Shown here in pieces: positions 7,271 to 14,146 of a DNA stretch of 17,645 bases. The stretch lies in the NCBI GenBank assembly GCA_028701435.1, contig JAQVQT010000020.1:1-17645 (forward strand). Reading direction: 5' to 3'. Each line of letters opens with the position of its first letter. Position 1 is the stretch's first letter. This DNA comes from Smithellaceae bacterium (GTDB taxonomy: Bacteria > Desulfobacterota > Syntrophia > Syntrophales > Smithellaceae). The notes below the pieces were generated by a model that was not told where the DNA came from, searched no databases, and saw nothing but the letters and a program-made list of their open reading frames with translations. The position numbers were made by a program, and so were the translations under genes.

Positions 7271-8259
7271 TCGTTTCTCTCTTTATTCAGTTCCGCAAAT
7301 ATTTGTTCATTGTACCAGCGCCGCTGGGGAAACAGGTCCACAAAACCGCAATGACCTCCAAACGGCTGCTGGGAAACCGTCAGAAAGTCGTGATCGCGCA
7401 GCTTGCGGAAATCATCGAGAGCGATGACCGGGTCATCGGCCGCGAAGAATATTTTGACCGGCAGGCTGAGGTCACAAAAAGATCTTTCCGTTAATGTGTA
7501 TAGCTGAAAATAGGCCCGATAGGAAGAAAATTCCGGGAAATAGGCCATCATCTTCTCCGTCAGTTCCATGCAGGAGCGCGCACGCAGCATACCGGCAAAG
7601 TCGTATTGATCAGGAAAGAACTTCTGCTTTTTTCGAAGCGAACGCTTCCACTTTTTCAGAAAGTAGCTTCGGTACAGAGCGGGGCCGCAGTCGATGGTCT
7701 GCGTCGTTTTGTAAGGGTCGAGGGGCGGACTGACGGCGAACACCTTTTGCAGATTTCCGACGGGCGTTTGCGAATGGCGCATCGCGATCCTCAGCGAGAA
7801 ATTGGCGCCCAGAGAAAAGCCCAGAAGATAAACCGGCAGATTGCCGGCTTGTTGCGCGATCGCGTTTACCGCGTCGAACGTCTCATCAATCAGCGCCCCA
7901 TGAAAAAGGCCTTGATTGAGGTGGTGGGACTCGCCATGGTCCCTTAAATTCAGGCGGCAAACGGAAAAATTCCGGTCGAAAAAGTAGGCCCCGGCAGCCA
8001 GCATGTAGGCTGAAGAGGAGGAGCCTTCCCAGCCGTGCAGCAGAATCATCATTCCCCGGGATCGGGGGTGATGCGACACATAAGACAGCAGCTTCGATCC
8101 GCCGGGCGTCTCAATGATGAATTCCCTGGAATGCCTGCTCAGAGGGCCGTGAGGGGGGATGATCAGGTGCGAAGACGCCAGAACAGACTGCAAGTGCCGG
8201 TTCTTCAGAAAAGATCGGGGTTGAAAGATTGCAGAGGGGTTTCCGTTTCCGGCCGTCAT
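7267..8259 (-). CDS. YheT-type alpha/beta hydrolase
   Basis: A 330-residue alpha/beta-fold hydrolase of the YheT/ABHD-like group (COG0429 type), presumably a cytoplasmic esterase or lipase-like enzyme of unknown substrate. It begins with the family's opening pattern FLKNRHLQSVLAS. The oxyanion-hole region LLHGWEGSSSS is at 73-83, the nucleophile elbow GFSLGAN has Ser149, the acid is Asp275 or Asp276 (FAADDP) and the catalytic His303 sits in GGHCGF. RDHGES near 106-111 is also typical. The ATG at 8259 has AGGTG 5 bases upstream. It heads a three-gene operon (stop/start overlap of 4 bp with the Nudix gene) and lies 62 bases downstream of the tRNA gene on the same strand with no terminator between, so read-through from the tRNA promoter is possible. 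Confidence 0.85.
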   Translation of the reverse strand: MTAGNGNPSAIFQPRSFLKNRHLQSVLASSHLIIPPHGPLSRHSREFIIETPGGSKLLSYVSHHPRSRGMMILLHGWEGSSSSAYMLAAGAYFFDRNFSVCRLNLRDHGESHHLNQGLFHGALIDETFDAVNAIAQQAGNLPVYLLGFSLGANFSLRIAMRHSQTPVGNLQKVFAVSPPLDPYKTTQTIDCGPALYRSYFLKKWKRSLRKKQKFFPDQYDFAGMLRARSCMELTEKMMAYFPEFSSYRAYFQLYTLTERSFCDLSLPVKIFFAADDPVIALDDFRKLRDHDFLTVSQQPFGGHCGFVDLFPQRRWYNEQIFAELNKERNE

Positions 8260-8321
8260 GAGGCACCTGTCTTGTAAAATGACTAGTAATATCTGGATGT
8301 TGCCATCGCGGAAGGATGAAC

Positions 8322-8398
8322 TGGTGGCGGTGCCTGGATTTGAACCAGGGACACTACGGATATGAGCCGTATGCTCTGACCAACTGAGCTACACCGCC
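8322..8398 (-). tRNA. tRNA with CAU anticodon, probably elongator Met
   Basis: A full 77-base cloverleaf on the minus strand: acceptor stem GGCGGTG/CACCGCC, D-arm GCTC/GAGC, anticodon stem TACGG/CCGTA with loop CTCATAT (anticodon CAT, template bases 8364-8362), T-arm CCTGG/CCAGG with TTCAAAT loop, discriminator A and an encoded CCA end (8324-8322). The first acceptor pair is G-C, which excludes initiator tRNA with its mismatched 1-72 pair. Elongator Met is favoured by similarity to other bacterial Met tRNAs; an Ile2 tRNA, in which TilS converts C34 to lysidine, cannot be fully excluded from sequence. Confidence 0.95.
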
Positions 8399-8433
8399 TT
8401 GAAAAGCAAGGGTTCTTTGCGAAGCCGCCGGAG

Positions 8434-8462
8434 GCTATATCGAAGAGTCCGGCGTTTGTCAA
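8434..8462 (-). promoter_or_regulatory. Promoter of the tRNA gene
   Basis: A consensus -35 TTGACA (8462-8457), exactly 17 bases, then TATAGC (8439-8434) on the minus strand. The -35 starts 3 bases after the stop codon of the upstream secreted-protein gene. Transcription would begin near 8427, about 30 bases before the mature tRNA 5' end. Confidence 0.75.
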
Positions 8463-8465
8463 TAC

Positions 8466-10223
8466 TTATTGCGGCATTTCCAGTTCATACACAACCAGAA
8501 CACTTCTCTCGCTGAGCGTCGCGCCGACGGACTGGACAAGCGCCAGAACAATTTCCGGTTTGCCGTCATTGTCCACGTCCTTGAAGCAGTAGTCCGCGAC
8601 ATAACCGTTGATTTTTTTTGTCCGCCAGTTTTCCGCCATGCCGAGGCCGTCCCACTCCAGGTTATAGATTTCGCTCGAGGAGAAAAGCTTCAGGTTTTTA
8701 AAGATGCGTCCGACCGACGACAGGTTTTTGACGATGATCATTTCCTTTTTGCCGTCGTTGTTCGTGTCGAACATCAGGATTCTCAAATTGGCAAAAGCGC
8801 TGTCCTCCTGCGTCGCTTCAGAGGATTGCTGCTTCTGCTTGTCAACATTGTCAATGTAGTTGTTGCTGCCGCCGTATTGTGAGTCGCTTCTCCAGATCAG
8901 TTCATCGGGGCTGAAACCGAAGGAAAAGATCCGGCTCAAGGGCTTGGTCGTCGGCGTAATGATGCACAGGTAGTCCAGATCGTCGAGCGCAATGATTTTT
9001 TCACTGGTCCCCGCGCCCAGCGAGTCAAGGGTCAGACCGTAAACGGATAATCCGACCGGGATTTTCTGTTTGTCTCCCGCAACGTATTTTCCGTCGCGCC
9101 AGACCATTTCATAAATCTGCGTATCGAAGACCTTTCCGCCCATACCGTCATGAAAACTTCCCAGGCCGTAAGTCTGTCCCAGCAGCATGGGCGCACCCGA
9201 AGACGGGGTAATGACCCGCAAAAAATAACGTATGTCGGAAGCGATCATTTTGTAGTCGCCGTCTTCGTACTGAAGCACAAAGGAATTGAGCAACCGGTCG
9301 TTGAGGGACGTCACGATAATCTCCGGCGTGCCGTCTTTGTTGATGTCCGCCACATCCACGGAGATGTATTTATGGTAGGATTTGCCCTTGATCTGCTTCA
9401 ATAACTGTAAATTGTCTTTGGTCTTCAGGTAAATATATACATTGTGGCGGTCAATGATGACTACTTCGTTTGCGCCGTCGCGGTTGACGTCGCCGACGTC
9501 CATTCCATAGAATTCCGTTTTGAACTGCTGGCTCATCCAGAAGCCCTTCTTGCGATCGAGCGGATCGGACGAGTTGATGAATTCCGCGTTGATCATCGAA
9601 GTCAGGGTTCCTTTCCCTCTGCCGGACTTCATGCCGGCAATGATTTGCGCCTCCCTGGATGCGCCGGGAACAGGCGGGGCAGCGGCGGTTCCGGAAGCAG
9701 GCGTGACGGCAGGCGCGGCGGCCACGGCGACCGGCGCAGACTGCGCCGCCGCGCCGCCGGTAATGTGCCGAATAATACGCTGCGAAAAATCGTTCATTTT
9801 GGGAATGACTTCATCGAGGCTCTGCGACTGGGAAAAAATGCCGACGTCCGACTTTCCTCCGGTAATATCGATCAGTTTTCCGTCAATGCTGATGCTTTTC
9901 CCGATTTTGGTAATGCTGCCCCAGACCACGTAATCGGATTTCAACTGTTGGCCGATGTTCTGAACATCCGCTAAGTTCAGCTCTTTTCCCCCTGTCTTTT
10001 TCAGGATGTCCGAAACAACGTCTTTTCGTGTCACCTCAATCTTGTCGGACCCGGAGATGCGGTTCGTCAGCATGTCGTTGATTCCCTGCCGCACATATTC
10101 AATGTTTTCAGCGCTGTGCAGCGCAAAGGGCAGGACGGTTACCGCGTATTTATCCTTCGCCGTGAGAGTCACCGCCGTCAGCAAAACGGCAAGAAGGCAA
10201 AATCCGATCATTGTTTTTTTCAT
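8466..10223 (-). CDS. Secreted protein with TolB/CsgG-like domain and FG-GAP/VCBS repeats
   Basis: A 585-residue exported protein of unknown function. Residues 1-22 form a signal peptide (MKK, hydrophobic core, likely cleavage after TLTA). Residues about 25-155 (VTVLPF, a helix with YVRQGINDMLTNRI, then DYVVWGSITKIG) look like the TolB-N/CsgG-type alpha/beta domain of outer-membrane lipoproteins, but there is no lipobox. An Ala/Pro-rich linker spans about 157-188. The rest contains at least four Ca-binding-type repeats of pattern DxNxDGxxE: 245-253, 293-301, 486-494 and 549-557, as in integrin-like beta-propellers. The ATG at 10223 is chosen because it gives the signal peptide and has GGAG upstream; the frame stays open for 126 more bases. 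It is transcribed alone, divergent from citrate synthase. A periplasmic or surface scaffold role is inference. Confidence 0.75.
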   Translation of the reverse strand: MKKTMIGFCLLAVLLTAVTLTAKDKYAVTVLPFALHSAENIEYVRQGINDMLTNRISGSDKIEVTRKDVVSDILKKTGGKELNLADVQNIGQQLKSDYVVWGSITKIGKSISIDGKLIDITGGKSDVGIFSQSQSLDEVIPKMNDFSQRIIRHITGGAAAQSAPVAVAAAPAVTPASGTAAAPPVPGASREAQIIAGMKSGRGKGTLTSMINAEFINSSDPLDRKKGFWMSQQFKTEFYGMDVGDVNRDGANEVVIIDRHNVYIYLKTKDNLQLLKQIKGKSYHKYISVDVADINKDGTPEIIVTSLNDRLLNSFVLQYEDGDYKMIASDIRYFLRVITPSSGAPMLLGQTYGLGSFHDGMGGKVFDTQIYEMVWRDGKYVAGDKQKIPVGLSVYGLTLDSLGAGTSEKIIALDDLDYLCIITPTTKPLSRIFSFGFSPDELIWRSDSQYGGSNNYIDNVDKQKQQSSEATQEDSAFANLRILMFDTNNDGKKEMIIVKNLSSVGRIFKNLKLFSSSEIYNLEWDGLGMAENWRTKKINGYVADYCFKDVDNDGKPEIVLALVQSVGATLSERSVLVVYELEMPQ

Positions 10224-10269
10224 TTTTTCACTCCGTTGGAAACGGCTTTTTTTATGGAAACTGCCTGTG

Positions 10270-10298
10270 CTTCTAGCATTTAAAAATCGATAATTCAA
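10270..10298 (-). promoter_or_regulatory. Candidate promoter for the secreted FG-GAP protein gene
   Basis: On the minus strand TTGAAT (10298-10293), a 17-base spacer, then TAGAAG (10275-10270). Each box matches consensus 4/6. The predicted leader is about 40 bases to the ATG at 10223. Confidence 0.4.
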
Positions 10299-10447
10299 GA
10301 CGGTTTTCATCGCGGCGCAAAGAAGCGCCAAGGTATGATCTCGTCTCACGTCGTGAAAATTTGTATTGTCGGATCAACGCCTTTCATGTAAAGAACGCAA
10401 TTAAAAATAGCCGGATAGCTCAAGGCTTGCGAAAGGTGAAGGATAAA

Positions 10448-11737
10448 ATGGAAAAAGCAACGTTGACGCTCAATGGAAGAAATTACGAGCTGCCGATCGT
10501 TGAAGGAACGGAAAACGAGAAAGGCATCGATATATCCAGACTGAGGCAGGATTCGGGCCTGATTACGCTGGACGTCGGCTATCAGAACACCGGCTCCTGT
10601 ATTTCCTCCATTACGTATATCGACGGAGACAAGGGGATTTTGAGATACCGGGGAATTCCCATCGAGGAGCTCGCCGAAAAAGCGAGCTTTTCCGAGGTGG
10701 CCTACCTGCTCATCTACGGGGAGCTTCCCAATCGTGAGCAGCAGCAGCTTTTTTCCCAGCGGCTGACGCAGAACTCCATGATTCACGAGGAGATGCTGCG
10801 GTTCTTCGACGGCTTCCCGCCGACCGCCCATCCGATGGCGATTCTGGCGACGATGGTGAACTCCATGTCCGTTTACTATACGGATTATTTCACGGAAGAT
10901 TTCCGGGCCGAGACGTTTGACCTGATGGCCGCATCGCTGATTTCCCGCATCCGCACCATCGCGGCGTATTCCTACAAACACAGCATCGGCCACCCGCACG
11001 TTTATCCCAAACGGGACCTGAAATACGCGTCCAACTTTCTCTACATGATGTTTGACTCTCCGGTAAACCCCTACGTACCGGACCCGGACATTGAAAGGGC
11101 GCTCTCCACGCTGCTCATCCTGCACGCCGACCATGAGCAGAACTGCAGCACGTCCACCGTCCGCCTGGTGGGGAGCAGCATGGCCAATCTATACGCGTCA
11201 ATCTGCTCCGGCATTTGCGCGCTGTGGGGTCCGCTGCACGGGGGCGCCAACCAGAAGGTGATCGAAATGCTGGAGGAAATCCAAAGCAGCAAGCTGTCGA
11301 TCCAAACCTGCATCGATTCGGCCAAGGACAAATCGAGCAAGTTCCGGCTTTTCGGCTTTGGCCACCGGGTGTACAAAAACTATGATCCCCGCGCGCGGAT
11401 TCTGAAGAAATACTGCGAAACCATTTTTCAGAAATACAATTACCAGGACCCGCTGATCAATATCGCCATGGAACTGGAAGACGCGGCCCTGAAGGATGAT
11501 TTCTTCATTCAGCGCAAACTGTATCCCAATGTCGATTTTTACAGCGGCATCCTGTACCGGATGATCGGCATTCCCACCAATATGTTCACGGTCATGTTTG
11601 CCATCGGTCGTCTGCCGGGCATGATCGCGCAGTGGAAGGAGATGCACGATACGGTGCCCTTGAAAATCGGTCGTCCGCGGCAGATTTATACCGGCAGCAA
11701 TCTACGGCATTACATTCCGATGGATGAGCGCGGATAG
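10448..11737 (+). CDS. gltA: Citrate synthase (Si type)
   Basis: A 429-residue citrate synthase condensing acetyl-CoA with oxaloacetate to citrate and CoA, the entry to the oxidative TCA branch and to glutamate synthesis. Active-site residues are all present at positions within one residue of the E. coli enzyme: His264 in LWGPLHGGAN, His306 in GFGHRVYKNYDPR and Asp363 in NVDFYSG; HADHEQN (226-232) is also conserved. Length and an N-terminal beta-rich domain mark it as a type I (hexameric, usually NADH-sensitive) enzyme. The ATG at 10448 has GAAGG 5 bases before it; the frame is open another 87 bases upstream but the extension is not family-like. A methylcitrate synthase is less likely given the N-terminal domain and length. 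It appears to be monocistronic, with no strong terminator directly after it. Confidence 0.95.
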   Translation: MEKATLTLNGRNYELPIVEGTENEKGIDISRLRQDSGLITLDVGYQNTGSCISSITYIDGDKGILRYRGIPIEELAEKASFSEVAYLLIYGELPNREQQQLFSQRLTQNSMIHEEMLRFFDGFPPTAHPMAILATMVNSMSVYYTDYFTEDFRAETFDLMAASLISRIRTIAAYSYKHSIGHPHVYPKRDLKYASNFLYMMFDSPVNPYVPDPDIERALSTLLILHADHEQNCSTSTVRLVGSSMANLYASICSGICALWGPLHGGANQKVIEMLEEIQSSKLSIQTCIDSAKDKSSKFRLFGFGHRVYKNYDPRARILKKYCETIFQKYNYQDPLINIAMELEDAALKDDFFIQRKLYPNVDFYSGILYRMIGIPTNMFTVMFAIGRLPGMIAQWKEMHDTVPLKIGRPRQIYTGSNLRHYIPMDERG

Positions 11738-11777
11738 CGAAGGCCGCCACAAAAAAACCCGCGGAGGAATTTTTTTC

Positions 11778-11806
11778 TTGACTTTTGCCCGCCGTTTGCC
11801 TATATG
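11778..11806 (+). promoter_or_regulatory. Promoter of the liv-type operon leader
   Basis: TTGACT (11778-11783), exactly 17 bases, then TATATG (11801-11806). Matches are 5/6 and 4/6. Transcription should begin near 11813, giving a leader of about 200 bases before the binding-protein start at 12013, with an intrinsic terminator inside it. Confidence 0.6.
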
Positions 11807-11820
11807 CGGCGCAAAGGGGC

Positions 11821-11916
11821 ATGATGAAAATGATGAAAACACAGTTCGACGTTCAGACAGTCGGTTTTTTCTTTTTTAGCTTTATCGGCGACAGGGTCTG
11901 CCTGGACGTATCATGA
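11821..11916 (+). CDS. Short Phe-rich ORF, possible leader peptide
   Basis: A 31-codon ORF with ATG at 11821 and TGA at 11914, located between a promoter and an intrinsic terminator. The peptide contains a run of four Phe at residues 16-19 and another Phe at 21, the kind of control-codon run seen in phenylalanine-type leader peptides. GGGG (11816-11819) is too close to the first ATG; the ATGs at 11824 and 11830 are better spaced. The predicted transcription start is only about 8 bases from the first ATG, so efficient translation is doubtful. The Phe codons come from a T-tract that may instead serve as a terminator U-tract. Low confidence that it is a real gene. Confidence 0.25.
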   Translation: MMKMMKTQFDVQTVGFFFFSFIGDRVCLDVS

Positions 11917-11935
11917 CCTGACATCAAGGGGAATG

Positions 11936-11975
11936 AACCGTGGGCGGATGAAAATTTGCCCACGGTTTTTTTTTA
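11936..11975 (+). terminator. Strong intrinsic terminator upstream of the binding-protein gene
   Basis: Perfect 10-bp stem AACCGTGGGC (11936-11945) with GCCCACGGTT (11958-11967), a 12-base loop, and a run of nine T from 11966. It lies only about 38 bases before the start codon of the binding-protein gene. I see no good promoter between it and the gene, so the operon apparently depends on read-through, which points to regulated termination. Confidence 0.85.
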
Positions 11976-12012
11976 TTTAAAAATCGCAAAACCAAAAACA
12001 GGGGGGAAGACC

Positions 12013-13218
12013 ATGAAAACATGCGGCAGGATTTTACTCGCGCTTTGCATTTTGGCGCTGACGGCCATGGCGGGACAGGCCGTTGCCCAGACCAAAACCA
12101 TTAAGGTCGGAGCGGCCATCAATTTGACGGGGCCGGCCTCCACCTGGGGACAGTTTCATGAAAAAGGACAGCGGGACTATTTCCGCTATGTCAATGAGGT
12201 GAAGGGAGGCGTTGCCGGCCATAAAATCGACATGATCACCGTCGATACCGCCTACAAGGTGCCCGAGGCGCAGGCCGCCGTTCAAAAATTCGTACTGCAG
12301 GACAAAGTGGACATGATCGCTACGTGGGGGGCGGGCGAAGGCCTGGCCGCGAAGCCCATTGTCCAGAAATACAAAGTGCCGACGATCAACTATTCCACCA
12401 GTTGGGAAATTCTGGAAAAGCCCATCGACTACATGTACCTGCCGTTCGGCAGTTATAAAATGGATTGCCGGGCGGTCCTCGAATACATCAAAACCATTCA
12501 CACGGGCAAGGAGGCGCCGAAAGTCGGTCTCCTAACCTACAACAACGCCTACGGACGATCGATTCACGCGCCCAGCAGGGAATACGCGGCGAAACTGGGC
12601 ATCCAGCTGGTGGCCATCGAGGAATTCCCGCCCAGAACCGTGGATCTCAACACGGAGCTTCTCCGCCTGCAGAGAAAAGGCGCCGAGTACATTTTTATTC
12701 AGATGCTGCCGTCCACCATCATCACCGCCTTCAAAAGCGCGGATCGCATCAAATACAATCCTCTGTTTCTGGGAACCTGGACCTCCACCGATCCGGACTT
12801 TTTCAAGATGGGCAAAGGGCTGATTCGCGACCGCCTGGTCATGCAGTTCCCCGGCGGATTGCCCTCGGATAAAGCCAAGGGCATGGAGGTGATGAAAGAA
12901 TTATGGAAGCGTTACAAAACGGTCAAAAGTTTTGATGCGTCCTATTGGGAGGGCGTCGTGGTCGGAATGATCATGGAAAGGGCGTTTCTGCGGGCCTACG
13001 AAAAATCAAAGGTGATCAATCCCGAGACCATCAACGCCGCAATGGAGTCCATGAAAAATGAAGATTTCGGCGGGCTGGTTCCGGCGGTCAGCTACTCGAA
13101 AACGAACCACGAGGGCTCCTTCACCGCGCGCATGGTCAAGGTGATGGAAAACGGGACGTATATTCCCTTGACAAATTTCTACATTCCGGGAAAAGACAAA
13201 ATCAAGGTTCTGAAATAA
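12013..13218 (+). CDS. Periplasmic substrate-binding protein of a branched-chain-amino-acid-type ABC transporter
   Basis: A 401-residue exported binding protein of the LivK/Peripla_BP_6 family that captures the substrate in the periplasm for the LivHMG components encoded downstream. Residues 1-25 form a signal peptide with an AVA-Q cleavage site; there is no lipobox. The mature part opens with IKVGAAINLTGPAS, the family's first strand and ligand loop, followed by WGAGEGLAAKPIVQ and the hinge region LLTYNNAYGRS. The ATG at 12013 follows a GGGGGGAAG ribosome site; the upstream in-frame extension would run through the terminator and is rejected. The binding specificity is unknown: a gene for an acyl-CoA synthetase in the same operon suggests a carboxylic acid such as an aromatic or fatty acid, while amino acids remain possible. 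Confidence 0.9.
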   Translation: MKTCGRILLALCILALTAMAGQAVAQTKTIKVGAAINLTGPASTWGQFHEKGQRDYFRYVNEVKGGVAGHKIDMITVDTAYKVPEAQAAVQKFVLQDKVDMIATWGAGEGLAAKPIVQKYKVPTINYSTSWEILEKPIDYMYLPFGSYKMDCRAVLEYIKTIHTGKEAPKVGLLTYNNAYGRSIHAPSREYAAKLGIQLVAIEEFPPRTVDLNTELLRLQRKGAEYIFIQMLPSTIITAFKSADRIKYNPLFLGTWTSTDPDFFKMGKGLIRDRLVMQFPGGLPSDKAKGMEVMKELWKRYKTVKSFDASYWEGVVVGMIMERAFLRAYEKSKVINPETINAAMESMKNEDFGGLVPAVSYSKTNHEGSFTARMVKVMENGTYIPLTNFYIPGKDKIKVLK

Positions 13219-13226
13219 CAAGGCTC

Positions 13227-13267
13227 ACGGCGTGGGAAGGCCGGTTTCACCGGTCTTCCCACGCCGT
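13227..13267 (+). promoter_or_regulatory. 18-bp intergenic hairpin, probable mRNA-stabilising element
   Basis: Arms 13227-13244 and 13250-13267 pair over 18 bp with a single G-U wobble around a TTTCA loop. No T-tract follows on either strand, so it is not a classical intrinsic terminator. It sits 9 bases after the binding-protein stop and ends 33 bases before the livG start. Such hairpins after a binding-protein gene usually protect its message from 3' exonucleases and lower expression of the following genes. Confidence 0.7.
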
Positions 13268-13300
13268 AAACGCAGCGTACTAACCTGCGTCGAGGTGTTC

Positions 13301-14131
13301 ATGAAAGCATTCCGCAGCCGGCCTTCGATGATGATCAACCGGCCCCAGAAGGATAAGAAAGCCGAACTGGAAATCCGCGATCTGCGACTCGGCTTCGGCG
13401 GCGTCGTGGCGGTCAAAGACGTGGATATGACCGTCCACACCGGCGAACTGATGGCGGTGATCGGCCCTAACGGCGCCGGCAAAACCAGCCTGCTCAATTG
13501 CATCACCGGCTTCTATCGCCCCCAGCAGGGCCGGATCCTTTTCAACGGCCGGGATATTACGCATTCGCACACACACCAGCTCGTCGGCATCGGCATCGGC
13601 CGAACGTTTCAAAACATCGAACTGTTTCCCGGCATGACGGTGCTCGCGAACATGACGCTGGCACGCCACATTCACTGCGGCTACGGCTTTTTGCCCTCCT
13701 GCCTCTTTACGCCGTCCGTCCGCGAAGAAGAAATCCGCCACCGCCGGATTCTCGAAGAAATTATCGACTTTCTGGAGATGCAGTCCATTCGCAAGCAAAC
13801 CGTCGGCTCCCTCCCGTACGGCATGATGAAGCGCGTGGAACTGGGGCGGGCGCTGGCGCTGGAGCCGCGGCTTCTGATTCTGGATGAACCGTTCGCGGGA
13901 ATGAATCTGGAAGAAAAAGAGGATATGGTGCGCTTTCTTCTGGAGCTGAACGGCCGCTGGGGCCTTACGATGGTGCTGGTGGAGCATGACATGTCCATCG
14001 TCATGAGCATCTCCAGCCGCGTCATGGTGCTGAACTTCGGCGAGAAACTGGGGGAGGGCAGCCCCGCGGAAATCAGCGCCAACCCCGAGGTGATTAAAGC
14101 ATATCTCGGCGACGCGCAGTCGCTGGAATAA
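13301..14131 (+). CDS. livG: ABC transporter ATP-binding protein LivG
   Basis: A 276-residue cytoplasmic ATPase of a LivFGHMK-type importer. Walker A is GPNGAGKTS at 55-63, Q-loop Gln104 (RTFQNIELFP), signature LPYGMMKR at 171-178 (the degenerate form typical of LivG), Walker B LLILDEP at 191-197 and H-loop His229 in VEHDM. The insert of about 35 residues between Q-loop and signature distinguishes LivG from the shorter LivF. The ATG at 13301 is chosen because GAGGTG lies just upstream; an earlier in-frame GTG/ATG stretch overlaps the hairpin and lacks family similarity, and later Mets at 13328 lack a ribosome site. It is followed 15 bases later by the acyl-CoA synthetase gene. Confidence 0.92.
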   Translation: MKAFRSRPSMMINRPQKDKKAELEIRDLRLGFGGVVAVKDVDMTVHTGELMAVIGPNGAGKTSLLNCITGFYRPQQGRILFNGRDITHSHTHQLVGIGIGRTFQNIELFPGMTVLANMTLARHIHCGYGFLPSCLFTPSVREEEIRHRRILEEIIDFLEMQSIRKQTVGSLPYGMMKRVELGRALALEPRLLILDEPFAGMNLEEKEDMVRFLLELNGRWGLTMVLVEHDMSIVMSISSRVMVLNFGEKLGEGSPAEISANPEVIKAYLGDAQSLE

Positions 14132-14146
14132 AGAGGGCGAAACGCT

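Larger units (their letters stand above)
11813..11975 (+). ncRNA. Possible terminated leader RNA or small RNA ahead of the liv-type operon
   Basis: The stretch between the promoter at 11778-11806 and the terminator at 11936-11975 would give an RNA of about 160 bases. It contains a short ORF (see the entry at 11821) and minor stems: CGAC/GTCG at 11847-11850 with 11860-11863, immediately before a T6-C-T6 tract, and CAGAC/GTCTG at 11854-11858 with 11896-11900. No known riboswitch class is recognised. It could be an attenuated leader controlling the downstream operon or a free small RNA; both are inference. Confidence 0.35.

Noticed and set aside
10314..10329. GGCGC/GCGCC inverted repeat between the FG-GAP and citrate synthase genes
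   Set aside because: Only 5 bp, a length expected by chance in GC-rich DNA, and not aligned with any promoter element.
10361..10447. Upstream extension of the citrate synthase frame
   Set aside because: The ATG at 10448 has a good ribosome site and gives the standard length and residue numbering; the extension is not family-like.
11754..11776. A7/T7 flanked sequence after citrate synthase as its terminator
   Set aside because: The middle (CCCGCGGAGG) cannot form a proper stem; only A-T pairing with two GC pairs is possible, too weak to call.
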